Positions 8,078-17,837 of a DNA stretch of 64,000 nucleotides are shown piece after piece. Both the position numbers and the translations under genes were made by a program. Where the stretch lies: positions 336,127 to 400,126 of the forward strand of contig NZ_BMYT01000004.1 of NCBI RefSeq assembly GCF_014652415.1. The letters run 5' to 3'. Below the pieces are notes generated by a model, which was not told the origin of the DNA, did no database searches, and saw nothing but the letters and a program-made list of their open reading frames with translations. The stretch comes from Affinundibacterium macrobrachii (GTDB lineage: Bacteria; Pseudomonadota; Gammaproteobacteria; Burkholderiales; Burkholderiaceae_D). How positions within the stretch are numbered: position 1 is the stretch's first letter; each line of letters starts with the position of its first letter.

Positions 8078-9985
8078 ATGATTTCAATTCGCTTGCCCGA
8101 TGGTTCGCAACGACAATTTGAGTCCGCTGTCACAGTGGCGCAAGTCGCCGCCAGTATCGGCACGGGCTTGGCAAAAGCAGCCTTGGCTGGCAAGGTCAAC
8201 GGTAAGTTGGTCGATACATCGCACTTGATCGAAGCAGATGCTGATTTGGCGATTGTGACAGATAAAGATGCGGATGGCTTGGAAGTGATTCGTCACTCCA
8301 CTGCGCATTTGTTGGCCTATGCTGTAAAAGAGTTGTTCCCAGAAGCGCAAGTGACGATTGGTCCTGTGATTGAGAATGGTTTTTACTATGATTTCTCATA
8401 CAAGCGCCCATTTACACCAGACGATTTAGTTGCTATCGAAAAGAAAATGGCTGAATTGGCGAAAAAGGACGAGCAAGTTGTGCGTAAAGTTGTGCCGCGT
8501 GATGACGCCGTCGCTTACTTCAAATCGATTGGCGAAAACTATAAAGCAGAAATCATTGAGTCGATTCCAGCAGATCAAGACGTATCGCTCTACACAGAAG
8601 GTAACTTCACAGATTTGTGCCGTGGCCCTCACGTTCCATCAACAGGTAAATTGAAAGTATTCAAGTTGATGAAGTTGGCGGGTGCTTACTGGCGTGGTGA
8701 CTCCAAAAACGAGATGCTGCAACGTGTCTACGGCACAGCGTTTGCGAAGAAAGAGGATCAAGAGCAATACTTGCATATGCTGGAAGAAGCGGAAAAGCGC
8801 GACCACCGTAAACTGGGTAAAGCTTTGGATTTGTTCCACTTCCAAGACGAAGCTCCAGGCTTGATCTTCTGGCATCCAAAAGGTTGGACTGTGTGGCAAC
8901 AAGTTGAACAATACATGCGTAAAGTTTACCAAGATTGTGGCTACCAAGAAGTCAAAGCACCGCAAATTTTGGACCGTACGCTCTGGGAAAAAACGGGCCA
9001 CTGGGAGAACTATCGCGAAAATATGTTCAGTACCGAGTCTGAAAATCGTAATTACGCATTGAAGCCGATGAACTGCCCAGGGCATGTGCAGATTTTTAAT
9101 TCAAATATGCGCAGCTATCGCGAATTGCCATTGCGCTACGGTGAGTTCGGCCAATGTCATCGCAACGAACCTTCAGGTGCATTACACGGCATTATGCGCG
9201 TGCGCGGCTTTACGCAAGATGATGGCCATATTTTCTGTACCGAAGATCAAATTCAAGACGAGGTCATGGCTTTCCATCCGCAAGCGATGAAAGTATATGA
9301 TGATTTTGGTTTCGAAAATATCCAAATCAAGATTGCCTTGCGTCCAGATAATCGTATTGGTTCCGATGAAATTTGGGATAAAGCGGAAGATACTTTGCGT
9401 GCGGCATTGCGCAACTGCGGAATGACATGGGAGGAGTTGCCAGGTGAGGGCGCATTCTACGGCCCTAAGATTGAATACCATTTGAAGGATAGCTTGGGTC
9501 GTCCATGGCAGGTTGGTACGATGCAAGTTGACTTTTCTATGCCTGGACGACTAGGGGCAGAGTACGTCTCTGACGACAATTCACGTAAAGTGCCTGTGAT
9601 GTTACATCGTGCGATTGTTGGTTCAATGGAAAGATTTATTGGTATTTTGATTGAGAATCATGCGGGTGCTTTACCAACTTGGTTGGCTCCTGTACAAGTT
9701 GCGGTATTAAATATCTCTGAATCTCAGGCTGATTATGCGAAATCTGTGGCTGAAAACCTGAAAAAACAAGGGTTTAGAGTGCATACAGATTTGCGTAATG
9801 AGAAGATTACCTATAAAATACGCGAACATTCCATGCAAAAGTTGCCTTATATCATCGTAGTCGGTGATAAAGAACGGGATGCAAATACAGTGGCTGTGCG
9901 TACGCGCGGTAATCTGGATCTGGGTGTAATGACTCAGGAAGCCTTTTTGTATCGTCTTAAAAACGACTTGGAAACCAAGGCTTAA
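8078..9985 (+). CDS. thrS: Threonyl-tRNA synthetase
   Basis: ThrRS charges tRNA-Thr and edits mischarged Ser-tRNA-Thr. The 635-residue class II enzyme has a TGS domain (1-60), the editing domain with HSTAH (His73, His77), and a catalytic core with zinc ligands in MNCPGH, DDGHIFC and VMLHRAIVG. The C-terminal anticodon-binding domain runs from about 535. In-frame starts at 8066 and 8072 exist. I choose ATG 8078 because GGAG at 8068-8071 is then correctly spaced and the family start MISIRLPDG is reproduced. It heads thrS-infC-rpmI-rplT-pheS-pheT-ihfA and is probably controlled by the leader peptide and terminators upstream. Confidence 0.97.
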   Translation: MISIRLPDGSQRQFESAVTVAQVAASIGTGLAKAALAGKVNGKLVDTSHLIEADADLAIVTDKDADGLEVIRHSTAHLLAYAVKELFPEAQVTIGPVIENGFYYDFSYKRPFTPDDLVAIEKKMAELAKKDEQVVRKVVPRDDAVAYFKSIGENYKAEIIESIPADQDVSLYTEGNFTDLCRGPHVPSTGKLKVFKLMKLAGAYWRGDSKNEMLQRVYGTAFAKKEDQEQYLHMLEEAEKRDHRKLGKALDLFHFQDEAPGLIFWHPKGWTVWQQVEQYMRKVYQDCGYQEVKAPQILDRTLWEKTGHWENYRENMFSTESENRNYALKPMNCPGHVQIFNSNMRSYRELPLRYGEFGQCHRNEPSGALHGIMRVRGFTQDDGHIFCTEDQIQDEVMAFHPQAMKVYDDFGFENIQIKIALRPDNRIGSDEIWDKAEDTLRAALRNCGMTWEELPGEGAFYGPKIEYHLKDSLGRPWQVGTMQVDFSMPGRLGAEYVSDDNSRKVPVMLHRAIVGSMERFIGILIENHAGALPTWLAPVQVAVLNISESQADYAKSVAENLKKQGFRVHTDLRNEKITYKIREHSMQKLPYIIVVGDKERDANTVAVRTRGNLDLGVMTQEAFLYRLKNDLETKA

Positions 9986-10044
9986 CCAGCTTTTGCCCGC
10001 AGAAATGCATCGCTTGTTGATTTAATTTTTTGAAGGAAACTGCA

Positions 10045-10566
10045 ATAGCTACCGAAAAGTCACATCGTATCAACGGTGAAATTACTGCGCCAGAAGTGCG
10101 CTTGTCAGGCGTTGATAATGAGCCGTTGGGCATCGTAAAACTGGGGGAAGCCTTTCGCTTAGCTGAAGAGGCTGAAGTGGATTTGGTGGAAATCGCGCCA
10201 ACAGCGCAACCACCCGTTTGCCGATTGATGGATTACGGCAAGTTCAAATACCAAGAGCAGAAGAAGGCGCATGAAGCCAAGCTGAAGCAAAAGGTTATTT
10301 TGGTGAAGGAAGTAAAATTCCGTCCAGGTACGGATGACGGTGATTACAACATTAAGTTGCGTAATCTCGTGAAGTTCTTGGAAGACGGCGATAAAACCAA
10401 AATTACTTTGCGTTTCCGTGGTCGTGAAATGGCTCACCAAGAAATTGGTATGCGTATGTTAGAACGCTTGAAGGTCGATCTGGATCCGTACGGTCAAGTT
10501 GAACAGTTTCCGAAGATGGAAGGACGCCAGATGGTTATGATTCTGGCGCCGAAAAAGAAAAAATGA
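10045..10566 (+). CDS. infC: Translation initiation factor IF-3
   Basis: IF-3 binds the 30S subunit, prevents premature 50S joining and checks the start codon. The 173-residue product has the N domain ([45 protein letters not shown]), a Lys-rich linker and the C domain ([21 protein letters not shown] to PKMEGRQM). No ATG fits the family start. ATA at 10045, placed eight bases after AAGGAA, gives the expected N terminus. A non-AUG start discriminated against by IF-3 itself is the known basis of infC autoregulation in E. coli (AUU there). TTG at 10030 is the alternative, adding five residues, but it overlaps that ribosome-binding site. Confidence 0.93.
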   Translation: MATEKSHRINGEITAPEVRLSGVDNEPLGIVKLGEAFRLAEEAEVDLVEIAPTAQPPVCRLMDYGKFKYQEQKKAHEAKLKQKVILVKEVKFRPGTDDGDYNIKLRNLVKFLEDGDKTKITLRFRGREMAHQEIGMRMLERLKVDLDPYGQVEQFPKMEGRQMVMILAPKKKK

Positions 10567-10763
10567 TTTAGGGCGGGTTGTAACCCGCCTCGCAATCGTA
10601 AAGTATTTGTAGTGATTAAAGTTTGCAAGAATCGCGATCACAACAAAGGGCATTGAACTCGATTTCAAGCCCAAGCTAAGTGAGAAGTAGGCATCCAAGA
10701 GTGACGTCATTGTCACCACCTACCATCATATAAAAAGGAGCTGTCGTAAAAGACAGAGAAGTT
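10567..10763 (+). promoter_or_regulatory. rpmI leader with hairpins (possible L20 autoregulation)
   Basis: The infC-rpmI gap has a perfect GC-rich inverted repeat GGCGGGTT/AACCCGCC at 10572-10589 without a T run. Just before rpmI, a Shine-Dalgarno-like AAGGAG (10735-10740) is followed by a CTGTC/GACAG hairpin (10741-10756) and then GAGAAG before the ATG. In E. coli, ribosomal protein L20 represses rpmI through structured RNA in this gap. Similar control is possible but not demonstrated here. Confidence 0.4.
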
Positions 10764-10961
10764 ATGCCTAAAATGAAAACAAAGAGCTCTGCAAAGAAGC
10801 GCTTTCGTGTACGCCCAGGTGGAACTGTTAAGAGTGGTCACGCTTTCAAGCGTCACATCTTGACGAAGAAAACCACTAAGAACAAACGCCAATTGCGCGG
10901 CACCCGTAACATCAACGCGTCTGACGTAACATCAGTCATGCGCATGATGCCAACAGCTTAA
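10764..10961 (+). CDS. rpmI: 50S ribosomal protein L35
   Basis: The 65-residue basic protein begins [15 protein letters not shown] and contains [14 protein letters not shown] and RQLRGT, the standard L35 sequence and length. It belongs to the large ribosomal subunit. It is followed 28 bases later by rplT, with which it is certainly cotranscribed and probably translationally coupled. Confidence 0.97.
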   Translation: MPKMKTKSSAKKRFRVRPGGTVKSGHAFKRHILTKKTTKNKRQLRGTRNINASDVTSVMRMMPTA

Positions 10962-10989
10962 CCTCTACTCACTATTTTAAGGAGTTATC

Positions 10990-11349
10990 ATGCCTAGAGT
11001 AAAACGTGGGGTTACCGCTCGTGCCCGTCATAAGAAAGTTCTCGATTTAGCCAAAGGCTATCGTGGTCGTCGTAGTAAGGTATTCCGTATTGCTAAGCAA
11101 GCAGTTATGCGCGCTGGTCAATATGCGTACCGTGATCGTCGTAACAAAAAACGTGTATTCCGCGCATTGTGGATTACTCGTATCAATGCTGCATCCCGTC
11201 AACACGGTATGACATACAGCGTGTTCATGAATGGCTTGAAAAAAGCGAACATCGAACTCGACCGTAAAGTGTTGGCCGATATGGCTGTGATGGACAAACC
11301 AGCATTTGCTGCGATTGTTAATCAAGTAAAAACGACTTTGGCTGCTTAA
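10990..11349 (+). CDS. rplT: 50S ribosomal protein L20
   Basis: The 119-residue L20 binds 23S rRNA early in 50S assembly. It has the N-terminal basic extension ([32 protein letters not shown]) and the globular domain ([35 protein letters not shown]). AAGGAG precedes its ATG. In other bacteria L20 also represses the rpmI-rplT transcript by binding its leader. A terminator-like hairpin follows about 47 bases downstream, before pheS. Confidence 0.97.
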   Translation: MPRVKRGVTARARHKKVLDLAKGYRGRRSKVFRIAKQAVMRAGQYAYRDRRNKKRVFRALWITRINAASRQHGMTYSVFMNGLKKANIELDRKVLADMAVMDKPAFAAIVNQVKTTLAA

Positions 11350-11696
11350 GTAGTCATAGTCTGTAGTAGCGTTTTTTGCGTAGCTACAACATGAGCGGGG
11401 CAGAGGTTCAATCCTGTGCCCCGTTTGTTTTTGTAGGGCTCAAACAAAATGATTCGGCGATAGCTATCGAATTATTTTGTGTGAGTCTTTTGGAATTTAG
11501 CTTCTTCCTTTTCAATAGGAAGGTTGTGGTGGGTTGCAGTCGATTAATTAGAAGCATAATTCTTGACCTTGGCCCATCTCCACTCTAGTCGTCCTTCTGA
11601 AGAAGGGGGAGGGCAAGTGGTGCGGCTAAGCTATTCTCATCGTGTGCAACGAAGACTCGATATTTTCTATCATCCACATGAAGTGGGAAAAATCGC
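11350..11696 (+). other. rplT-pheS intergenic region
   Basis: This 347-base gap holds the terminator at 11396-11432, a perfect 12-base palindrome CGATAGCTATCG at 11458-11469, and a Phe-rich but startless reading frame around 11494-11520. I find no convincing gene. TTGACC near 11564 may belong to a pheS promoter, but no good -10 accompanies it. Confidence 0.5.
11396..11432 (+). terminator. Terminator or attenuator between rplT and pheS
   Basis: CGGGGCA (11396-11402) pairs with TGCCCCG (11417-11423), followed by TTTGTTTTTT. It would reduce or end read-through from the ribosomal protein genes into pheST. Confidence 0.85.
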
Positions 11697-12713
11697 ATGA
11701 ACTCATTAGATCAAATCGTAACGCAAGCTATCGCTGATTTTGCAGCGGCACCAGATGCAGCTGCTTTGGAAAATGCCAAGGCTTTGTACCTTGGTAAATC
11801 CGGTCAAATTACTGAACAAATGAAAAGTCTGGGCAAACTTGCTCCAGACGAACGTAAAGTTCAAGGTGCAGTAATTAATGTCGCCAAAGAAAAAATTGAA
11901 AATGCTTTGACTGCACGTCGCGATGCATTAGCCAATGCGCAGATGGAAGCGCGTTTAAATGCAGAAGCTATTGACGTGACTTTGCCAGGTCGCGGTCGCG
12001 GCATTGGTGGTATTCATCCAGTGATGCGCACTTGGCAGCGAGTTGAAGAAATTTTCCGCTCGATAGGTTTTGATGTTGCGGATGGACCAGAAATTGAAAA
12101 TGACTGGACTAACTTTACTGCGTTGAATAGTCCAGAAAATCATCCCGCACGTTCGATGCAGGATACATTCTATGTCGAGGGTAACGATACCTCAGGCAAG
12201 CCTTTGTTGCTGCGCACGCATACTAGCCCTATGCAAGTGCGCTATGCGCGCATGAATAAGCCACCGATTAAAGTGATTGCTCCAGGTCGTACCTATCGTG
12301 TCGATAGCGATGCTACGCACTCTCCTATGTTCCATCAAGTCGAGGGCTTGTGGATCGGTGAGGGCATTAGCTTTGCCGATTTGAAAGGCGTGTATCTGAA
12401 TTTTGTGAAAGCCTTCTTCGAAACAGATGACTTGCAAGTGCGCTTCCGTCCATCGTATTTCCCATTTACCGAACCTTCCGCAGAGATCGATATTGCTTTT
12501 GGTAGCGGTCCTTTGAAAGGACGTTGGTTAGAAATCTCTGGTTCAGGTCAGGTGCATCCTTCCGTCATTAAAAACATGGGACTCGATCCAGAGCAATACA
12601 TCGGTTTTGCATTCGGTTCAGGTTTGGAACGCTTGACGATGCTGCGCTACGGCGTTAGTGATTTGCGCTTGTTCTACGAAGGTGATCTACGATTCTTAAA
12701 GCAGTTTAACTAA
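11697..12713 (+). CDS. pheS: Phenylalanyl-tRNA synthetase alpha subunit
   Basis: The alpha subunit carries the class II catalytic site of the alpha2beta2 PheRS. The 338-residue product has an N-terminal coiled coil (about 1-90), then [19 protein letters not shown] and DNWT-like DWTNFTALN, motif 2 around [22 protein letters not shown], and motif 3 in [17 protein letters not shown] near the C terminus. The length is typical. ATG 11697 follows GTGGGAAAAA. It is cotranscribed with pheT across a 141-base gap that holds a palindromic repeat element. Confidence 0.97.
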   Translation: MNSLDQIVTQAIADFAAAPDAAALENAKALYLGKSGQITEQMKSLGKLAPDERKVQGAVINVAKEKIENALTARRDALANAQMEARLNAEAIDVTLPGRGRGIGGIHPVMRTWQRVEEIFRSIGFDVADGPEIENDWTNFTALNSPENHPARSMQDTFYVEGNDTSGKPLLLRTHTSPMQVRYARMNKPPIKVIAPGRTYRVDSDATHSPMFHQVEGLWIGEGISFADLKGVYLNFVKAFFETDDLQVRFRPSYFPFTEPSAEIDIAFGSGPLKGRWLEISGSGQVHPSVIKNMGLDPEQYIGFAFGSGLERLTMLRYGVSDLRLFYEGDLRFLKQFN

Positions 12714-12722
12714 AAATAATTA

Positions 12723-12790
12723 GCCGCAGGGACGCAGAGAACGCGGAGTTTGTTCTTTCGCTTCCTCTGCGAACTTTACACCTCTGCGGT
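12723..12790. repeat. Palindromic intergenic element (CCGCAG...CTGCGG type)
   Basis: The segment contains CCGCAGGGACGCAGAG on the left and CCTCTGCGAAC...CCTCTGCGG on the right. CCGCAG/CTGCGG and CGCAGAG/CTCTGCG can pair as nested arms. Such GCAGAG-rich palindromic units are scattered in intergenic regions of many proteobacteria. Only one copy is seen in this window. It lies inside the pheS-pheT operon and may form a hairpin in the transcript. Confidence 0.6.
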
Positions 12791-12854
12791 TCAAAGCTTT
12801 TTATTATATTGATGCGCATTTGCGCCAAATATTAACCAACATCACGGTTGAATT

Positions 12855-15281
12855 ATGCAATTTTCTGAAAACTGGTTACGTACCATGGTTGATCCGAACA
12901 TGACTTCGGATGAGTTGTCTCACTTGCTGACGATGGCGGGTTTGGAAGTAGAAGAAGTGGAGCCAGTTGCTCCGCCATTTAGCAATGTGGTTGTCGCTGA
13001 GATTCGCGAGATCGCTAAACATCCAGATGCTGACCGTTTAAATGTGTGTCAAGTTGATGTGGGTACTGGCACGCTGCTTAACATTGTATGTGGTGCACCG
13101 AATGTCCGCGTTGGCATGAAGGTGCCATGTGCGATGGCTGGCGCAGTATTGCCACCGGGTGCAGACGGTAAACCCTTCTTAATTAAGGTTGGCAAGCTGC
13201 GCGGCGTTGAGTCGCAAGGTATGTTGTGCTCCGCTAAAGAGTTGAAATTGTCCGAAGAAGGTGGTGGTTTGATGGACTTGCCTGCAGATGCGCAAGTTGG
13301 TCAAAATTTCCGTGATTATTACCAGTTAAACGATCTCAAATTCACGATCAAATTGACGCCAAATAAAGCGGATTGTCTGTCCGTACTTGGTGTGGCGCGT
13401 GAAGTGTCGGCATTAACGGGTACGCCTATGCATTTGCCAGAGGCGCACATCATGCCTGTCAGTTTGACTGAAAAATTACCTGTCAAAATCAGCGCACCGG
13501 ATTTATGCGGCCGTTTTGTTGGACGTGTGATTCGTGGTGTGAATGCGAAAGCGCCGACGCCAGATTGGATGAAGCAACGTTTGGAACGTAGCGGTCAGCG
13601 TCCAATATCCGCGCTCGTCGATATTTCCAATTATGTGATGTTGGAAATGGGGCGACCTAGCCACGTTTTCGATCTAGATAAAATTCATGGCGGCCTCGAT
13701 GTTCGTTGGGGTAAAGCGGGCGAGTCCTTAAAACTTTTAAATGGCAATACCGTCGCAGTTGATGAGTGGGTCGGTGTGATCGCTGATCAGCAAGAAATTG
13801 AATCATTGGCTGGCATTATGGGCGGTGATTCAACTGCAGTTAGTCTGGAAACAGAGAATATTTATCTTGAGTCTGCATTCTGGTGGCCGCAAGCGATTCA
13901 AGGTCGCGCGCGTAAATATAATTTTTCTACTGACGCAGCACATCGTTACGAGCGTGGCGTGGATTTTGAATCTATCGTTGAACACGTCGAACGTATCACT
14001 GCCTTGATTGTTGAAATTTGCGGAGGTGCTGAGCACGTTAAGGTCGGTCCGGTGGATGATCTCGTCGTGAATCTGCCAAAACGTCTGCCGGTAAAATTGC
14101 GTACCGCACGTGCGAATAAAGTGATTGGTGTTGATTTTACCGACGCACAAATCGCTGATATTTTCACGCGCCTTGGTTTGCAGTTCACCCAAGAACCTGG
14201 TTTATTTTCGGTCACGCCACCATCCTATCGTTTTGATATAGAAATCGAAGAAGATTTGATTGAAGAAGTTGTACGTGTGTATGGCTTTGAAAATATTCCA
14301 TCCTTGCCTCCGGTTGCAGCAAATGCGATGTTAATTGCGCCAGAGAACACACGCTCGACATTTACCTTGCGTCGTCAAATCGCTGATATGGATTACCAAG
14401 AGGTCGTCAATTACAGCTTTGTTGAGGAAGCTTGGGAGCGAGATTTCTGCGCAAACGACAACCCTATCAAGTTACAAAATCCAATTGCAAGTCAAATGAG
14501 TGTCATGCGTACCAGCTTGATTGCAAGTTTGGTCGCCAATGCGCGCTATAACTTAAATCGCAAGCTCAACCGCGTTCGTATCTTTGAAATCGCTGCAGTG
14601 TATCTGCGTGACGAATCTGTGCTTGATGGTGCTTTGAGTTTATCTGGCTACGATCAGCCTAAGCGTTTGGCGGCATTGGCCTATGGTCCTGTTGCTGCGG
14701 AGCAGTGGGGACAAGCGACGCGGAATGTGGATTTCTTTGATGTGAAATCGGACTTGGAAAACTTATTTGCGCCTAAGGTTTTGCGCTTTAATAAAGTAGA
14801 TCATCCAGCGTTGCATCCTGGACGATCTGCGCAAATTGAATGTGATGGCCAAATCATCGGTTTGATTGGTGAGCTACACCCGCGCCTGCAACAAAAATAT
14901 GATTTACCTTTAGCACCTATCGTTTTCGAAGTTGCGCTTACTGCTTTGCAGTCCGTGGAATTGCCTTGCCATCGTGATATTTCTAAGTTTCAAGCAGTGA
15001 CACGTGATTTGGCATTGGTTGTTAAACAATCTGTTTCTGCGCAAGAATTAATCGATGTTTTCAAGGCAGAAATAAATAAAGCAGAATCTTGTAAAATCGT
15101 GCAAGACCTTGTTTTATTTGATGAATATCGTGGCAAAGGTCTGGAAAATGATGAGAAAAGTCTTGCTTTCCGCTTTAGCTTGCAAGATACTCAGAATACC
15201 TTACAAGATGAAAAGGTAGAACTTGCGATGAATGCGCTAGTAGCTGCTGCTAACATCGGTGTATCGGCAAGACTTCGCTAA
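12855..15281 (+). CDS. pheT: Phenylalanyl-tRNA synthetase beta subunit
   Basis: The 808-residue beta subunit binds tRNA-Phe and edits mischarged Tyr. It has the N-terminal EMAP/tRNA-binding-like domain (about 40-150, [15 protein letters not shown]), the B3/B4 editing module (about 205-400), the B5 domain, a degenerate class II core and a C-terminal anticodon-binding domain ([12 protein letters not shown] to the end). Length and domain order are as in E. coli (795 residues). It forms one operon with pheS upstream and ihfA downstream, though a hairpin follows its stop. Confidence 0.97.
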   Translation: MQFSENWLRTMVDPNMTSDELSHLLTMAGLEVEEVEPVAPPFSNVVVAEIREIAKHPDADRLNVCQVDVGTGTLLNIVCGAPNVRVGMKVPCAMAGAVLPPGADGKPFLIKVGKLRGVESQGMLCSAKELKLSEEGGGLMDLPADAQVGQNFRDYYQLNDLKFTIKLTPNKADCLSVLGVAREVSALTGTPMHLPEAHIMPVSLTEKLPVKISAPDLCGRFVGRVIRGVNAKAPTPDWMKQRLERSGQRPISALVDISNYVMLEMGRPSHVFDLDKIHGGLDVRWGKAGESLKLLNGNTVAVDEWVGVIADQQEIESLAGIMGGDSTAVSLETENIYLESAFWWPQAIQGRARKYNFSTDAAHRYERGVDFESIVEHVERITALIVEICGGAEHVKVGPVDDLVVNLPKRLPVKLRTARANKVIGVDFTDAQIADIFTRLGLQFTQEPGLFSVTPPSYRFDIEIEEDLIEEVVRVYGFENIPSLPPVAANAMLIAPENTRSTFTLRRQIADMDYQEVVNYSFVEEAWERDFCANDNPIKLQNPIASQMSVMRTSLIASLVANARYNLNRKLNRVRIFEIAAVYLRDESVLDGALSLSGYDQPKRLAALAYGPVAAEQWGQATRNVDFFDVKSDLENLFAPKVLRFNKVDHPALHPGRSAQIECDGQIIGLIGELHPRLQQKYDLPLAPIVFEVALTALQSVELPCHRDISKFQAVTRDLALVVKQSVSAQELIDVFKAEINKAESCKIVQDLVLFDEYRGKGLENDEKSLAFRFSLQDTQNTLQDEKVELAMNALVAAANIGVSARLR

Positions 15282-15295
15282 CTCAATCGTTTTTT

Positions 15296-15342
15296 AACGC
15301 TCTGATTGCCAAGAATTTGGCAATTTGGAGCGTTATCGCTTT
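15296..15342 (+). terminator. Hairpin after pheT, weak terminator
   Basis: AACGCTC...GAGCGTT outer arms (15296-15302 with 15328-15334) enclose an ATTGCCAA/TTGGCAAT inner stem. A short T-rich stretch follows after five bases. It is a strong fold but a poor T run, so partial termination before ihfA is likely. Confidence 0.55.
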
Positions 15343-15453
15343 TAATTAAATAGAAAAAATTGTGGCGAATTTGATTGTTGCTTCTTTTCGTTTGGAACAA
15401 CAATTCTTGATTGAGACAGCGTGACTTAAATAGATAAATAAATTAGGTAAATC

Positions 15454-15879
15454 ATGATGAACGATGTGACTTCTGCCGATCTTCAGACTTTATTAGATGA
15501 AGATTTAAAGCGTGCCGTGCGTGAAGCGCAGGCACGTTCAAAAGCGGAAAAAGATTTGCCCACCTTAACCAAGGCCGAATTAGCTGAACTGCTATTTGAA
15601 CAAGTTGGTTTGAATAAGCGCGAAGCAAAAGATATGGTTGAAACTTTTTTTGGCGAAATTCGTGATGCGCTTGAACGTGGTGCAGAGGTGAAGTTGTCGG
15701 GTTTTGGTAACTTTCAATTACGTGATAAGCCACAACGTCCAGGACGCAATCCTAAAACTGGCGAAGAAATTCCAATTACTGCGCGTCGTGTCGTCACGTT
15801 TCACGCAAGTCAAAAATTAAAGGCGATGGTAGATGATTTGCATGCGCCTCATCAATTTAATAGCACTAATCCAGCGTAA
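15454..15879 (+). CDS. ihfA: Integration host factor alpha subunit, N-terminally extended
   Basis: IHF-alpha pairs with IHF-beta to bend DNA sharply at specific sites. The 141-residue product carries the HU/IHF fold from about residue 42 ([26 protein letters not shown]) through the DNA-contacting beta arm ([22 protein letters not shown]) to [10 protein letters not shown]. Compared with the 99-residue E. coli protein it has about 40 extra residues at the start, an acidic/charged helix, and a 12-residue tail. A later internal start is possible, but the extension stays in frame and I recall similar extensions in related Oxalobacteraceae. The pheT-ihfA-merR order is typical for betaproteobacteria. 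Confidence 0.93.
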   Translation: MMNDVTSADLQTLLDEDLKRAVREAQARSKAEKDLPTLTKAELAELLFEQVGLNKREAKDMVETFFGEIRDALERGAEVKLSGFGNFQLRDKPQRPGRNPKTGEEIPITARRVVTFHASQKLKAMVDDLHAPHQFNSTNPA

Positions 15880-15887
15880 ATTCTCGA

Positions 15888-16262
15888 ATGAGTGATACTT
15901 GTATGGAAAATTTTGTGTTACCTCCGATCCCAGCGAAGCGTTATTTCACTATTGGTGAAGTGAGTGATTTATGTGGTGTAAAGCCGCATGTATTGCGTTA
16001 TTGGGAGCAAGAGTTTGCACAGCTCAAACCTGTAAAACGTCGTGGAAATCGTCGCTACTATCAGCATCATGAAGTGCTATTAATTCGACGCATTCGCGAA
16101 CTGTTGTATGAGCAAGGGTTTACGATCAATGGTGCGCGTAATAAGTTGAATAATCAAGCATCGCATGAAGACGTTGTGACAGAAGTACGTGAACAAAGCC
16201 CGTTTAGTTTGCAGCAAATTCGTACTGAATTGCAGTCTGTATTGACTTTATTAAAGCTGTAA
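15888..16262 (+). CDS. MerR-family transcriptional regulator
   Basis: The 124-residue protein has an N-terminal MerR winged-helix domain (YFTIGEVSDLCGVKPHVLRYWEQEF, GNRRYYQHHEVLLIRRIRELLYEQGFTI) followed by a short helical tail with no metal-binding cysteines. It belongs to the small MerR proteins found directly after ihfA in betaproteobacteria, whose ligand is unknown. It starts eight bases after the ihfA stop and is cotranscribed. It converges with nnr, the two stop codons being about one base apart. Confidence 0.88.
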   Translation: MSDTCMENFVLPPIPAKRYFTIGEVSDLCGVKPHVLRYWEQEFAQLKPVKRRGNRRYYQHHEVLLIRRIRELLYEQGFTINGARNKLNNQASHEDVVTEVREQSPFSLQQIRTELQSVLTLLKL

Positions 16263-16263
16263 T

Positions 16264-17823
16264 TTAACGCATCAATAAGGCGTTCAAACTGGATCGAATC
16301 GCTGGGATTAATTCACTTGCAGTTAATCCTACAGGTCCTACCCCATTTTCAACACAAAGATCTGCTGCTTTTCCATGCAGGTAGACAGCGAGACATGCTG
16401 CTTGTGCGGCGTTTAATCCTTGTGCAAGCAGTGCACCGCAAATTCCCGAGAGAACGTCGCCAGTGCCCGCGCTCGCTAAGCCTGCGTTGCCGCTGCTATT
16501 GATCCAAGTTTGCGTCGAGTCAACAATCACAGTTCCAGCACCTTTTAGCACAACACATACTTGTAATTCATGTGCCAATTTTTGTGCAGATTTGTAGCGA
16601 TCGGATTGTATTTCGTTTGCGCTTGTTTGTAGTAAGCGCGCAGCTTCTAAGGGATGCGGGGTAATGAGCGTTTGCCAGTGTTTTTGTGCGCGTTGGCGAA
16701 CTAGTTCCTTCAGCGTATCGTCGATCGCAATTATATTTAAGGCGTCCGCATCGATGATTAGACTTGGACTTTCCTCGAGTACTTTTTGCACGAAGTATTT
16801 TGCTTCTTCTGATGTACCTAATCCAGGGCCAATCACCACGACAGGTCGATTCAAATTCGATGATCGTGCACGCGCGATCATGAGTTCTGGGTGGACTATG
16901 TCGATGCTAGGAAATCGTTCGTCCATCATACCTAGGTGAACTTTACCTGCGCCGCACATTAGCGCAGCCCGTCCCGCCAAAATGGGTGCACCTAACATGC
17001 CTGAATTTCCACCTAAGATCAGAACTTCTCCATAACTACCTTTGTGGCTATCTTGTCGTCTTCTTGGTAGATATTGATCGAAGGACGACTCTGTCAACAG
17101 ATGCGCATCAGCGGGAGGATAGTCAGTGTGATCGAGGTTTAATGTGTTTAGAAAGACCTGTCCAGCAAAGTCTTTCGCTTTCGCGGTATGTAATCCAATC
17201 TTGTTGCCGATGAATGTTAGGGTATGGGTCGCACGTAAAGCAATTGCATTGTCTCCAAATATCTGGCCTGTATCTACGTTTAATCCACTTGGGATATCTA
17301 AAGCAAGCGTCGGTATACTTTGTCGGGAATTTTGACGATTTAAGTATTCAATTAGTTCGGCGGTATCGCCCTCTATCGGGCGGTTTAATCCTATTCCAAA
17401 TAGGCCATCGATGATTAAATCCCAAGCGTCTATACCGCATTTTTTACAATCTTCAATGCTGATCCATTTTGCTTTGCTAGCATGCGCTTGTTGTAGGCTT
17501 TGATTTGCTTCTACCGAGTAGCTTGCGGTATTCCCTAATAATAGGATGTGAACATCGACTTCATCTTTGCAGAGTAAATGTGCTGTTTCTAAGGCATCGC
17601 CACCGTTATCGCCAACTCCAGCTAGTATTAGTACTTTCCCTTTTTTTGCGCCTAATAATTCCAATGCGAGCTCTGCAGCAGCTTTTCCTGCTGCGCGCAT
17701 TAAGGTGCCGGTCGCTAGTTGTTGCTTTGCTTCCGACTCGATAGAGCGAATTTGTTCACGTCGATAAAGTTCCGTGAATTGCGTTCGCGCATGCAGCTGA
17801 TTATTTTGCATTGAGCAATGCAT
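16264..17823 (-). CDS. nnr: Bifunctional NAD(P)HX epimerase/dehydratase
   Basis: Nnr repairs hydrated NAD(P)H. The 519-residue product fuses the YjeF_N epimerase domain (about 15-225, with VLILAGVGDNGGDALETA and DIPSGLNVDTG) to the ADP-dependent (S)-NAD(P)HX dehydratase domain (about 240-515, with GSYGEVLILGGNSGM, PGLGTSEEA and the GTGDVLSG loop). All these motifs are intact. It starts 14 bases after fliR on the same strand, so it appears to be the last gene of the fliLMNOPQR transcript although its function is metabolic. The first ATG (17823) and one five codons later are both possible starts. Confidence 0.93.
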   Translation of the reverse strand: MHCSMQNNQLHARTQFTELYRREQIRSIESEAKQQLATGTLMRAAGKAAAELALELLGAKKGKVLILAGVGDNGGDALETAHLLCKDEVDVHILLLGNTASYSVEANQSLQQAHASKAKWISIEDCKKCGIDAWDLIIDGLFGIGLNRPIEGDTAELIEYLNRQNSRQSIPTLALDIPSGLNVDTGQIFGDNAIALRATHTLTFIGNKIGLHTAKAKDFAGQVFLNTLNLDHTDYPPADAHLLTESSFDQYLPRRRQDSHKGSYGEVLILGGNSGMLGAPILAGRAALMCGAGKVHLGMMDERFPSIDIVHPELMIARARSSNLNRPVVVIGPGLGTSEEAKYFVQKVLEESPSLIIDADALNIIAIDDTLKELVRQRAQKHWQTLITPHPLEAARLLQTSANEIQSDRYKSAQKLAHELQVCVVLKGAGTVIVDSTQTWINSSGNAGLASAGTGDVLSGICGALLAQGLNAAQAACLAVYLHGKAADLCVENGVGPVGLTASELIPAIRSSLNALLMR

Positions 17824-17837
17824 GTTCTGATGAACCC

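Noticed and set aside
8639-9085. Minus-strand open frame of 148 codons inside thrS
   Set aside because: It lies antisense to conserved ThrRS motifs, has no ribosome-binding site and no recognisable protein character.
11494-11588. Phe-rich reading frame before pheS as a pheST leader peptide
   Set aside because: The frame has several Phe codons near 11500-11520 but no credible start codon with a ribosome-binding site, and the hairpin after it (near 11590-11605) has no T run.
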